DNA of 41,400 nt, from NCBI RefSeq assembly GCF_014836755.1, contig NZ_JACSQF010000009.1, positions 63,881-105,280 on the forward strand. Direction: 5' to 3'. The position numbers and the translations under genes are program-made. The notes under the pieces were generated by a model that was not told the origin of the DNA, searched no databases, and saw only the letters and a program-made list of their open reading frames with translations. The number at the start of each line of letters is the position of its first letter. Position 1 is the stretch's first letter. Origin of the DNA: Oerskovia merdavium (GTDB taxonomy: Bacteria; Actinomycetota; Actinomycetes; Actinomycetales; Cellulomonadaceae). Shown here in pieces: positions 1 to 7,691 of the stretch.

Positions 1-32
1 ACGAGGGCCGCTCGATGGTCTGACCGGGTCCC

Positions 33-47
33 GGGGGGGGGGGGGGG
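33..47. repeat. G15 homopolymer run
   Basis: Fifteen consecutive G residues flanked by CCC on both sides. It lies downstream of the binding-protein gene at 96-1943, whose transcript would read it as C15. It may be a length-variable tract or an assembly artefact. No gene is visible in positions 1-95. Confidence 0.9.
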
Positions 48-55
48 CCCGACCG

Positions 56-69
56 GGGGCTTTGGCCCC
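56..69 (-). terminator. short GC hairpin after the binding-protein gene
   Basis: GGGGC, loop TTTG, GCCCC, lying 26-40 nt after the stop codon of the minus-strand gene at 96-1943. The stem is only 5 bp and there is no clear U tract, so terminator function is weakly supported. Confidence 0.3.
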
Positions 70-95
70 GTGCTCAGGAACGGATGGGCTCGACG

Positions 96-1943
96 CTACG
101 CGCCGAGCTCCCAGTTCCAGAAGCCGTAGAAGATCGTCGGGCTGATGGTGATCGCGTCGACGCCCTTCAGGTTCTCGTTCCAGCCCTGGATCGCGGGGAA
201 CTGGAAGATCGTGGTGCCGAACGCGTCAGCCCACAGGTTCTTCTCGACCTCGAGCTGGAGCGCGAACTGCTCGTCGGGCTCGGTCGCGACCTGGAGCTGG
301 TCGAGCGCGGCGTCGACGGCCGGGTTCGAGTAGAAGCCGTAGTTGTTGATGCCGCGCTCAGGAGCGAAGCGGTAGTTGGCGTCCGACTCGGTGACGGCGG
401 TCGAGGTCGACTGCCAGCCGAAGAGCGATGCGTCGTACTCCTGCTGACCGGTCGCGAGCAGCGTGCCCCACGTCGCGGCGGGGCGGCCGGTGTCGACGAT
501 CTCGAAGCCGGCCTGCGAGGCGGTGTCCGTGATGAGCGCGAGCTCGTTGACACGACGCGCGTTCTCGTTGTTGTACGCGAAGCGGACCTTGACCGGGGTG
601 GTCACGCCGGCCTCGGCCAGGAGCGCCTTGGCGGCCTCGATGTCGGCCTCGGGCTTGTAGAAGTCCGACCCGTTCTCAGCGACCATCTTGTCGTAGTTCG
701 GCGAGCCCGGGATGAGGATCTGCGAGTTGCGGACCTCGGCGTCGGGGTTCAGCGGGACGATCAGGTTGTCGACGATCGTCTGGCGCGGGATGGCCGTGAG
801 GAACGCCTGGCGGACCTTCTTGGCCTTCTCGGCGTCGCCACCGTAGGTCGCCGGGTCGAACGGACCACCGTTCGCGAAGACCAGGTCGACGTGCTCGAAC
901 GTGCCCTCGACGCTGTTGTTGGTCTCGATCCCGGGCAGGGCCTCGAGGGCGCTGCGCACGTCTGCCGAGGCCTGCGGGCCGATGAGGTCGACCTCACCGT
1001 TCTGCAGCGCCTGGACCTGGGCCATCGGGTCGTCGATGTAGCGGACCGTGATGGTCTCGACCGACGCCTTGTTCTTGCCCTTGAAGTCGGGGTTCGCCTT
1101 GAGCGTCAGGTACTGGTTCTCCTCGTACGCGTCGAGGACGTACGCGCCGTTCGAGAGCACGAGTGCCTTGTCCTCGGGCATCTTCGTCATCTCGAAGCCC
1201 GAGTTCCAGAAGGTCGCGACGGGCGAGAGCTTGGCAGCGTCGCCGCTCAGGATGGCGTCGCGCAGAGCGTCCTTGGCCTCCTGCGCGTCCTCGATGTCGA
1301 GCGTGTTCTGTGCGACCACGTGCGCGGGGACGAACTGGTTGGTGAAGTTCAGGGCCCAGTCACCGAACGGCTTGTCGTACACGAAGGTGATCGACTTGCC
1401 GTCTTCGCTGATCTCCGGGGTCGCGCTGATGAGCGCTGCACCCGGGGTCGTGCCGTCGAAGTAGACGCCGGCGTCCAGGGCTTCCTGGTTCGTGACGTTG
1501 CCCTCTTCGTCCGTCTCGGGCTCGACGTTGTTGAACTTGGCGGAGGTACCGGCCCACTGGAGCAGGATGTCCGTCGCGTCGAACGCCGTGCCGTCCGACC
1601 ACTTGGTGTCGTCCGCGACGGTGTACTTGACGGTCAACGGGTCGTCGGAGACCTTCTCGTACGTGCCGAACGAGGTGTCCTCGACCAGGTCGAGGTTCTC
1701 GTCGTAGTAGTTGAAGCCCGAGTTCAGCATGTAACCGATGACGGCGTTCTGCGTCGCGTTGCCGTTCGACGAGCTGAGGTTGAGCTCGTTGAGCGGCGCT
1801 TCCCAGGCCACGGTGACCGCGGACTCCTGGTTGATGCCTGCGTCTTCGGTGTCCGCCTCGTTGGCCGTGCCACCGCATGCGGTCAGCACCAACGCGACCG
1901 AGGCCACGGCCGCGGTGACGGCACTTGTGCGCCTGATGTTCAA
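96..1943 (-). CDS. ABC transporter substrate-binding lipoprotein, peptide family 5
   Basis: Extracytoplasmic solute-binding protein of the DppA/OppA type (SBP family 5), 615 residues, which would deliver peptides, nickel or oligosaccharides to a membrane ABC importer. A signal peptide with a lipobox (VLTAC, Cys23) anchors it to the outer face of the membrane. Family hallmarks include the early segment with VAWEAPLNELNL, the YTVADDTKWSDGTAFDATDI block near residues 110-130 and the LFGWQSTSTAVTESDANY region near the C-terminus. The start is TTG, chosen because a perfect AGGAGG sits 5 nt upstream and no in-frame ATG or GTG is close. No permease or ATPase is visible; in this orientation the rest of an operon would lie before position 1. 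The ligand cannot be read from the sequence. Confidence 0.9.
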   Translation of the reverse strand: MNIRRTSAVTAAVASVALVLTACGGTANEADTEDAGINQESAVTVAWEAPLNELNLSSSNGNATQNAVIGYMLNSGFNYYDENLDLVEDTSFGTYEKVSDDPLTVKYTVADDTKWSDGTAFDATDILLQWAGTSAKFNNVEPETDEEGNVTNQEALDAGVYFDGTTPGAALISATPEISEDGKSITFVYDKPFGDWALNFTNQFVPAHVVAQNTLDIEDAQEAKDALRDAILSGDAAKLSPVATFWNSGFEMTKMPEDKALVLSNGAYVLDAYEENQYLTLKANPDFKGKNKASVETITVRYIDDPMAQVQALQNGEVDLIGPQASADVRSALEALPGIETNNSVEGTFEHVDLVFANGGPFDPATYGGDAEKAKKVRQAFLTAIPRQTIVDNLIVPLNPDAEVRNSQILIPGSPNYDKMVAENGSDFYKPEADIEAAKALLAEAGVTTPVKVRFAYNNENARRVNELALITDTASQAGFEIVDTGRPAATWGTLLATGQQEYDASLFGWQSTSTAVTESDANYRFAPERGINNYGFYSNPAVDAALDQLQVATEPDEQFALQLEVEKNLWADAFGTTIFQFPAIQGWNENLKGVDAITISPTIFYGFWNWELGA

Positions 1944-2118
1944 TGTTCCTCCTCAAGGGGATGGCGACTCCCTTGCCCCGAAGGAACGCGCGGGGTGACC
2001 CGCAGGGCGTCCCTCGGCGGCGTCGTCAGGGAAGCCCACCATGGTTTGGGGCAACGGTACCGACCAAGATGGGTGACTTCACCCGGTTGCACCATTCGAG
2101 CAACCGATCGTTACCGAG

Positions 2119-2180
2119 TTGATACTGGCCGGTACGGTCCTGTTTCCGTCTTGATACCGGGAGAAACCGGTACGTAACAA
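2119..2180 (-). promoter_or_regulatory. candidate promoter with duplicated TTGATAC / CCGGTACG motifs
   Basis: On the minus strand, TTGTTA (plus 2175-2180) and TATCAA (plus 2151-2156) are separated by 18 bp and would start transcription towards the binding-protein gene. The -10 lies inside one of two TTGATAC repeats, and CCGGTACG is also repeated, so a regulator may bind here. This is inference from spacing and repetition. Confidence 0.4.
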
Positions 2181-2249
2181 CCCGGACACAAGGAATAGCA
2201 ACCTGCCTCGTCTCACGATACGGCGCTACTCGTCCCACGAACCGTGAGT

Positions 2250-2278
2250 GTGACCGGTCTCTCGGAGACGTCGGTCAC
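2250..2278 (-). terminator. hairpin downstream of yjdM
   Basis: GTGACCG+GTCTC pairs with GAGAC+CGGTCAC around a TCG loop, with a 2-nt bulge. It lies 120 nt beyond the minus-strand yjdM stop. There is no U tract. Confidence 0.4.
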
Positions 2279-2397
2279 GCAGCCGATCCACCCGTTCGAC
2301 GGCCGAGACCGCGCCCTGCGGGGGAAGTCGCTCGAACGCTCCTGACCGAGCCGCACGCCACGAGATGGAACGGGTCGTCCCGGACGCATCGATCGGA

Positions 2398-2769
2398 CTA
2401 CAGAACCTTCTTCACCACGCTCGACTTGAGCTGCATCTGCCCGAAGCCCGGCACCTTCGCGTCGATGTCGTGGTCACCCACGCCGTCGGAGATCAGTCGG
2501 ACGCCGCGCACCTTGGTGCCGACCTTGACGACCCCGCCGCCCGCACCCTTGACCTTCAGGTCCTTGACGATCGTGACGTCGTCGCCGTCCTCCAGCGGAT
2601 TGCCGACGGCATCCTTCACGACACGTGCGTCCAGCGTCCCGACCTCGTCGGTCTCCTCGACGCTTCCGGGCGCCCACTCGTGGCCGCACATCGGGCACAC
2701 CAGCAGTGCGCCGGACTCGTACGTGAAGTCGCTCGCGCACGAAGGGCAGGGGGGCAGCTGATCAGACAT
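2398..2769 (-). CDS. yjdM: YjdM/PhnA-family zinc-ribbon protein
   Basis: Small cytoplasmic protein (123 residues) of the YjdM family, historically called PhnA. An N-terminal zinc ribbon is made by two CxxC pairs (CPSC near residue 8, CPMC near residue 30), followed by the family's beta-rich domain with DGDDVTIVKDLKVKG and the closing FGQMQLKSSVVKKV. The length is typical and the ATG has a GGAGG about 5 nt upstream. The family was named from proximity to phosphonate genes in E. coli, but a biochemical function is not established and no phosphonate genes are nearby. It lies 57 bp downstream of the two unknown genes at 2827-4766 on the same strand and could be co-transcribed with them. Confidence 0.93.
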   Translation of the reverse strand: MSDQLPPCPSCASDFTYESGALLVCPMCGHEWAPGSVEETDEVGTLDARVVKDAVGNPLEDGDDVTIVKDLKVKGAGGGVVKVGTKVRGVRLISDGVGDHDIDAKVPGFGQMQLKSSVVKKVL

Positions 2770-2826
2770 TGGACCTCCAGGTCGTCGTGTGTCGAGGAAT
2801 CGGCCTCGAGCCGGTCATCGTTCCTG

Positions 2827-4104
2827 TCACCGTGTGGGTGCGTCGGGCCGGGGCCACCCGGCGTCGCGCCGCCGACGTGCGTGCTCGAGCTCGGCGGCGT
2901 CCAACATCCACGGGCCGTGCTGGTCGAGCCCGGCGCAGCCGCCGCGGACGAAGGCGCTCACCACGGTCCGGTACCCGCTCGTCCCGTCGACCAGACCGTA
3001 CTCGACCCGGTACTCCGGTTCCGCCCCGCCGACACCCTCGTGCACGGTCGTGACCCGGGCGATCGAGTCCGCGTAGAAGTGGAGCTGGATCCCTTCGCCC
3101 ATCGTCTCGTCCTCGATGGTGAACACCTCGTTGTCCGGGGCCGACCGATCACCGACGAACTCCCAGAACTCCGCGTCGGCGCTGCGGGGATCGCCCCGCT
3201 GCCAGAGCCTCTCGACGTCCTTGTCGTCGGTGAAGGTCAGCTTCACCTTTCGCGTACCGGCGCCTGGTCCGGGGGCCGCCTCGTCGTCACCCACGGGCAG
3301 GTTCCGTGTACGGTCCGCGACCTCCGAGCACATCAGGAAGCTCACGGAGCGCACCGCGTCGTCGACGAGCCCAGGGTGTGCGCCGCGCACCGCGGCCTCG
3401 ACGGCCTCCGCCACGCGGTCCCACTCTCGCCTGTCCGTGGCGCGCTCTCCCCGTCGCGGATCGCGCCCGATCCGCATCCCGGCGCACGCTTGCTCGGCAG
3501 TGCCGATCACGCGCAGGACCTCGGGCAGCAGCGCGGGGTCGACGGCCTCGGGAAGACGCCTCGGGATCGTCGCGCCGTGCAGGTGCTGTCCCGTGAACTT
3601 CAGGATCGCGGTGTCGAGCGGACCGAGCACCACACCGCGCCCGGCGCGACGGCGGTCCGCGGAGTACTCCTGCGCCCGTCTCCCGTCGGGCGTCTCCGTG
3701 GCCGACCGCATCGCCGCGCAGAGCTGACCGCGCTCGAGCAGGAGGATGTCGGCCCCGTGAGCGACGAGCCGGCTCCTGTCCCACGGGATGCGCTCGAACA
3801 GCGCGTCGACGGCGGCGGACGGCGAGAGGAGGACCGGGTCCAGGAGCGCGACTGCGGCGTCCTCGTCGAGGCGCCCCCGGGTCCCGGCCGCGTCGCACAA
3901 GGGAAGGACCGCACTCCACAGCAGCAGGTGTCTCGCCAGGTCCTCCCGGATCACCGCCAGATGGGCATCCCCGATCGGGAACGTGAACGTCCGCGGATCG
4001 TGGTTGGCGTCGGCCCCGGCAGCGAGCATCAGCGTGAGCACGCCGTCCTCCCGGATCACGGTGGGGATCCAGCCGCTCGTGCGCGCGAAGACGACCTCCG
4101 TCAT
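2827..4104 (-). CDS. uncharacterised protein, shares a C-terminal domain with its upstream neighbour
   Basis: I do not recognise a characterised family. The 425-residue protein has no signal peptide or membrane segment. Residues 1-260 form a helix-rich part opening with VFARTSGWIPTVIREDG. A Gly/Ala/Pro linker follows at about 272-284, then a domain at about 304-410 containing FTIEDETMGEG and GGCAGLDQHGPW (388-399). That C-terminal region aligns by eye with residues 32-125 of the adjacent gene product (shared DP..A...F..F, DE..G, AGLD..G.W). The start ATG overlaps the stop of the upstream gene by 4 bp (ATGA), indicating translational coupling and a two-gene operon. The long overlapping open frame extending further upstream is not used. 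Confidence 0.75.
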   Translation of the reverse strand: MTEVVFARTSGWIPTVIREDGVLTLMLAAGADANHDPRTFTFPIGDAHLAVIREDLARHLLLWSAVLPLCDAAGTRGRLDEDAAVALLDPVLLSPSAAVDALFERIPWDRSRLVAHGADILLLERGQLCAAMRSATETPDGRRAQEYSADRRRAGRGVVLGPLDTAILKFTGQHLHGATIPRRLPEAVDPALLPEVLRVIGTAEQACAGMRIGRDPRRGERATDRREWDRVAEAVEAAVRGAHPGLVDDAVRSVSFLMCSEVADRTRNLPVGDDEAAPGPGAGTRKVKLTFTDDKDVERLWQRGDPRSADAEFWEFVGDRSAPDNEVFTIEDETMGEGIQLHFYADSIARVTTVHEGVGGAEPEYRVEYGLVDGTSGYRTVVSAFVRGGCAGLDQHGPWMLDAAELEHARRRRDAGWPRPDAPTR

Positions 4105-4766
4105 GACCACTTCTCGAGCTCGACGTCGAGGCGCTCGTCGGTGCGCACCCAGACCTCGCCGTCGGAGGCCTCGCTCGGCGCATCGACCCGCTGGAGCCCG
4201 AGGAACGTGATCAGTCCGAGCAGCTCGGCTCGTTCCGCCTGGTCCTCGTCGAGGCCGTGCGCACCGAAGAAGACGTAGAGCTGGTCGCTCGGGTCGATCG
4301 TGCCCGAGTCTCCCCAGATCCGAGCGACCTCCTCGATCGCCGCGGCTTCGGTCGTGATCGCCGCGGCACGGGCGGCACCACGCGCCTCCGGTGACGCGTC
4401 GAGGTCGGCGACCGCCGGGAGCCACTGGCCGAACCGGTCCAGGCCGGCAAACCCGTTCTCGAAGAACAGCATGGCGCTCGGCAGGTAGCGATGGGCCCGG
4501 TCGACCGTGAGGTGCTCGCTCCGGGCGCGTCCTGCTGCTTCGATCCTCACGATCACACCGCGACCGGGCATGAGCACCAGGCGTTGGCCCGCCGACTCGT
4601 CGTCCACGGTGTACGTGTCCGACTCTCGACCGCTGAAGAACGCGGAGAACGCGACGTAGGCCTCCTGCGGGTCGTCCACGGAGACCCGTCGGTCGTCGCC
4701 GTCGCCGACGCCGTCGCCGACGCCGAAGACGAACTGCTTCGGTCCGGGGTGGTACGGGCGGGCCAT
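4101..4766 (-). CDS. uncharacterised protein, first gene of an overlapping pair
   Basis: A 221-residue acidic, soluble protein of no family I can name. A short Gly/Asp repeat (GVGDGVGDGDD, about 15-25) precedes a domain at about 32-125 with YTVDDESAG and GFAGLDRFGQW (105-115); this domain resembles the C-terminus of the downstream protein. A helical region rich in Ala and Glu (130-150) and a C-terminal part ending ELEKW follow. The ATG has GGAGGA 5 nt upstream. The stop overlaps the next start by 4 bp. The shared domain suggests duplication, or two subunits that recognise a similar ligand; a role such as an immunity or partner protein is possible but nothing here shows it. Confidence 0.75.
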   Translation of the reverse strand: MARPYHPGPKQFVFGVGDGVGDGDDRRVSVDDPQEAYVAFSAFFSGRESDTYTVDDESAGQRLVLMPGRGVIVRIEAAGRARSEHLTVDRAHRYLPSAMLFFENGFAGLDRFGQWLPAVADLDASPEARGAARAAAITTEAAAIEEVARIWGDSGTIDPSDQLYVFFGAHGLDEDQAERAELLGLITFLGLQRVDAPSEASDGEVWVRTDERLDVELEKWS

Positions 4767-4839
4767 GGCTGTCCTCCGTCGTCGTTCGTGCGGTCCCGCC
4801 CGCGGTCGTCGAGCCGACACCGACCCGGCCAGACCCACC

Positions 4840-4871
4840 GGCCCGGCTCGCCCCGGGCCGGGCCGGGCCGG
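4840..4871. repeat. GGGCC tandem repeats with self-complementary flank
   Basis: Three tandem GGGCC units (4855-4869); the preceding GGCCCGG (4840-4846) can pair with CCGGGCC (4853-4859). It lies 12 nt after the stop of minus-strand ychF and could act as a weak terminator. Confidence 0.4.
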
Positions 4872-4882
4872 GCGCCGCGCGA

Positions 4883-5968
4883 CTACACGTTGAAGCGGAA
4901 CTCCACGACGTCGCCGTCGACCATGACGTAGTCCTTGCCCTCGATGCGCGCCTTGCCCGCCGCACGAGCAGCCGCGACCGAGCCGGTCTCGACGAGGTCG
5001 TCGAACGAGATGACCTCGGCCTTGATGAAGCCGCGCTCGAAGTCGGTGTGGATGACGCCCGCGGCCTGCGGCGCGGTCCAGCCCTTGCGGATGGTCCAGG
5101 CGCGCGACTCCTTGGGCCCGGCGGTCAGGTACGTCTGCAGGCCGAGCGTGTCGAAGCCGACGCGAGCGAGCTGGTCGAGCCCCGACTCCTCCTGGCCCGT
5201 CTCGGCGAGCATCTCGGCCGCTTCCTCGGGCTCGAGCTCGGCGAGCTCGGACTCGAACTTGGCGTCCAGGAAGATCGCCTGGGCCGGCGCGACGAGCGCG
5301 CGCAGCTCGTCCTTGCGGGCCTCGTCCACGAGCCCCGCGTCGTCGGTGTTGAAGACGTAGATGAACGGCTTGGCCGTCATGAGCTGCAGGCTCGCGATCT
5401 CGGCCAGGTCCAGGCCCGCGGCAGCAGCGCCCTGGAAGAGCGTGATGCCCTGCTCGAGCAGCGACTGGGCCTTCTGCGCGGCCGCGACGAGGACGGGGTC
5501 GCCCTTCTTGATCTTGACCTCCTTCTCGAGGCGCGGCAGCGCCTTCTCGAGGGTCTGGAGGTCCGCGAGGATCAGCTCGGTGCTGATGGTCTCGATGTCG
5601 TCCGCGGAGTCCGTGGACCCCTCGACGCGGATCACGTCGGGGTCGTCGAACGCGCGGGTCACCTGGCAGATCGCGTCCGCCTCGCGGATGTTCGCGAGGA
5701 ACTTGTTGCCGAGGCCCTCGCCCTCGCTCGCGCCCTTGACGATGCCCGCGATGTCGACGAACGAGACCGTCGCGGGCAGGATGCGCTCGCTGCCGAAGAT
5801 CTCCGCGAGCTTGTTCAGCCGGGGGTCCGGGAGGGACACCACGCCGACGTTCGGCTCGATCGTCGCGAACGGGTAGTTCGCGGCGAGGACCTGGTTGCGC
5901 GTCAGGGCGTTGAAGAGGGTGGACTTGCCGACGTTGGGCAGGCCGACGATGCCGATTGTAAGAGCCAC
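4883..5968 (-). CDS. ychF: redox-regulated P-loop NTPase YchF (Obg-like ATPase)
   Basis: Universal translation-associated P-loop NTPase of the TRAFAC/Obg class that hydrolyses ATP preferentially and associates with ribosomes. The 361-residue product has the family's usual length. G1 is GLPNVGKS (9-16), G3 is VDIAGIVKGASEGEGLGNKFL (about 71-91), and the G4 position reads NTDD (207-210) rather than NKxD, consistent with the altered base specificity of this family. The C-terminal TGS domain includes TAPQAAGVIHTDFERGFIKAEVI and ends YVMVDGDVVEFRFNV. The GTG start aligns with family N-termini; a TAGACT box ends 8 nt before it, suggesting a leaderless mRNA. A longer in-frame extension upstream is not supported. 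Confidence 0.97.
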   Translation of the reverse strand: MALTIGIVGLPNVGKSTLFNALTRNQVLAANYPFATIEPNVGVVSLPDPRLNKLAEIFGSERILPATVSFVDIAGIVKGASEGEGLGNKFLANIREADAICQVTRAFDDPDVIRVEGSTDSADDIETISTELILADLQTLEKALPRLEKEVKIKKGDPVLVAAAQKAQSLLEQGITLFQGAAAAGLDLAEIASLQLMTAKPFIYVFNTDDAGLVDEARKDELRALVAPAQAIFLDAKFESELAELEPEEAAEMLAETGQEESGLDQLARVGFDTLGLQTYLTAGPKESRAWTIRKGWTAPQAAGVIHTDFERGFIKAEVISFDDLVETGSVAAARAAGKARIEGKDYVMVDGDVVEFRFNV

Positions 5969-5976
5969 GGGGCCTG

Positions 5977-5982
5977 AGTCTA
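5977..5982 (-). promoter_or_regulatory. -10 box of ychF, leaderless type
   Basis: TAGACT on the minus strand ends 8 nt before the GTG of ychF, and there is no Shine-Dalgarno sequence between them. No good -35 is visible. Confidence 0.45.
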
Positions 5983-6043
5983 CGGGAGCCGCGCCCCGGC
6001 CCGCTCGCGCGCTCGGCGGCCCGCAGCCCGACGGCGCCGCCCA

Positions 6044-6083
6044 CCCGTGTGCGCCCGTGCAGGACTGCACGTGCGCACCCGGG
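6044..6083 (-). terminator. long hairpin after the ABC exporter operon
   Basis: A 19-bp inverted repeat (6044-6062 with 6065-6083) with two mismatches, lying 22 nt past the stop of the permease gene and upstream of nothing else on that strand before ychF. The stem is strong but has no U tract, as is common in actinobacteria. Confidence 0.6.
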
Positions 6084-6104
6084 CGAGAGGCGGCGTCGGG
6101 CCCG

Positions 6105-7691
6105 CTACTTGTAGCTCATGACCTGCTGGAGCAGCTCCGGCCCCCGCTGGTCCACCAGACGCCCGCCCCAGCGCATGCCCAGCACCAGGAAGAGCCCGCC
6201 GAGACCGATGCCCACGACCAGCGCGAGCCAGCCCCACACCGCGTCGCCCGTCAGGACGTTCGTGAGCGCCAGGCCCGCCGCGGGCAGGGACAGCGCGAGG
6301 AGCACGAGCATCGTGATCATCTGCGCGAACATGGTCGCCATCGCGGCACCCTGGGGCGACTTGAAGGGGCTGTCCCCCGGCTTGGGCACCGGGTAGAGGA
6401 GCCGCGCCGAGACCACGCTCGACACCCCGAGCCCCGTCGCGAGCACGCCCAGGCTCAGCCCGACCGTGGCGACCAGCAGGTCCCAGCGCCCCGTGAACGC
6501 TACCGAGACGACCGCGAAGATCGTCACGACCGGGACCCCCAGCACCGCGGCCGCGAGCACACGGCCCGCGCGGTCCGCGAAGCCCGTGACCCCGGACGAG
6601 AGCTGCGTCCAGAAGGCGGTGTGGTCGTAGGCGATGTCCGCCGAGATCGCGAACCCGAACGTGAACGCCGTGAGCGGCCCGAGCACGAGCATGAGCTCGC
6701 GGAACCCGTCGCCGCCGTCGATCCCCATGCTCGACCCGACGAACCACAGCAGGACCGGGAGCAGCGGGACGACCGCGATGGACCCCGAGTAGCGCGGGTC
6801 GCGGAACCAGTACGTCAGGCAGCGCGCCGCGACGGCCCCGACCGGGGTCGCCGGGAAGCGGTCGAACCAGCCCAGGCCCTTGGACTTGCCCGCGCTCGCG
6901 CCGCCGCGCGGGGCGACGAGCGCCTTGGCGAGCGCGCGGTCCCACACGACCCACGCCAGCGCGACCACGACCACGGCGATCGCGAGCCGGGCGAGCGCGA
7001 GTCCCCAGGCGCCGTCCGCGACCGCGGACGCGACGGCCCACGGTGCTCCGAAAGGCGTCCAGCCCAGGACGTCCGCGATGACCGGCAGGACGTCCTGGCC
7101 GCGGGCGATCGCCGCGGTCGCCCAGCCGATGATCGGGCCGGCGAGCATGAGCGGCACGAACGCCGCGATCGACAGGACCTCGCGGTAGCGGCGCGAGTCG
7201 AGCAGCGGCGCGAGCGCCGTCGTGGTCGCGCGCGACCCCACGACGCACATCGCGACCGCGAGCAGCCCGCCCACGACCGCGGCGAGGGCCGCGACGGGAG
7301 AGCGCCACCACGCGAGCGTGGTGCCGAGCGAGACCAGGAGCGTCACGACACCCGGGATCCCGACGAGCCCTGCGACCGCGAGGCCCGCCAGGAGCTGGCG
7401 CTGGGGCACCGCGAACGTCACGAAGCGCTGCGGGTCGAGCGTGGCGTCCACGCCGAACGCGAACAGCGGCACGACCCACCACGCGATGACCACGACCGAG
7501 CCGACGATCGTCACGATCTGGCCCGCGGTCTCCGGGGCCGTGGTGCCCAGGACCGCGAGCCCGATCAGCGCCATGGTCGCGATGCCGAGCCCGTAGAGGA
7601 TGCCGAGGGCCAGCCCGATGGTCTGCCACACGCTCTTCTTGAGCGTGTTGCGCATGAGCGTGAGCTTGAGCCTTACGAGGTGCGCAACCAC
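6105..7691 (-). CDS. ABC exporter permease, multi-spanning
   Basis: Polytopic membrane protein of 528 residues with about twelve hydrophobic stretches (for example TIGLALGILYGLGIATMALI, VVALAWVVWDRAL, LGVSSVVSARLLYPVP), a cytoplasmic loop near residues 230-270 carrying RGGASAGKSKGLGWF, and a basic start. It is the membrane partner of the ATPase encoded just upstream. The GTG start at 7691 lies inside the end of the ATPase gene (19-bp overlap) with GGAGGGG upstream, so the two are translationally coupled. It looks like the large ABC-2-type permeases of actinobacteria, which are usually unassigned as to substrate. Translation further upstream in this frame would be an artefact of the ATPase coding sequence. 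Confidence 0.85.
   Translation of the reverse strand: MVAHLVRLKLTLMRNTLKKSVWQTIGLALGILYGLGIATMALIGLAVLGTTAPETAGQIVTIVGSVVVIAWWVVPLFAFGVDATLDPQRFVTFAVPQRQLLAGLAVAGLVGIPGVVTLLVSLGTTLAWWRSPVAALAAVVGGLLAVAMCVVGSRATTTALAPLLDSRRYREVLSIAAFVPLMLAGPIIGWATAAIARGQDVLPVIADVLGWTPFGAPWAVASAVADGAWGLALARLAIAVVVVALAWVVWDRALAKALVAPRGGASAGKSKGLGWFDRFPATPVGAVAARCLTYWFRDPRYSGSIAVVPLLPVLLWFVGSSMGIDGGDGFRELMLVLGPLTAFTFGFAISADIAYDHTAFWTQLSSGVTGFADRAGRVLAAAVLGVPVVTIFAVVSVAFTGRWDLLVATVGLSLGVLATGLGVSSVVSARLLYPVPKPGDSPFKSPQGAAMATMFAQMITMLVLLALSLPAAGLALTNVLTGDAVWGWLALVVGIGLGGLFLVLGMRWGGRLVDQRGPELLQQVMSYK

Larger units (their letters stand above)
1944..2397. other. 454-bp intergenic region with promoter-like repeats
   Basis: No convincing gene. 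The region is less GC-rich than its surroundings and holds a likely minus-strand promoter near 2151-2180, two copies of TTGATAC (2119-2125 and 2151-2157), each followed by CCGGTACG (2129-2136 and 2167-2174), and a hairpin at 2250-2278. The leader of the downstream binding-protein mRNA would be about 200 nt. Confidence 0.6.

Noticed and set aside
84-2177. Long plus-strand open frame covering the binding-protein gene
   Set aside because: It is antisense to a clear SBP family 5 gene with signal peptide and Shine-Dalgarno sequence; the translated product is Arg/Asp/Val-rich, typical of shadow frames in GC-rich DNA.
2026-2238. 70-codon minus-strand ORF upstream of the lipoprotein gene
   Set aside because: No Shine-Dalgarno sequence, no recognisable domain, and it overlaps the likely promoter and repeat region.
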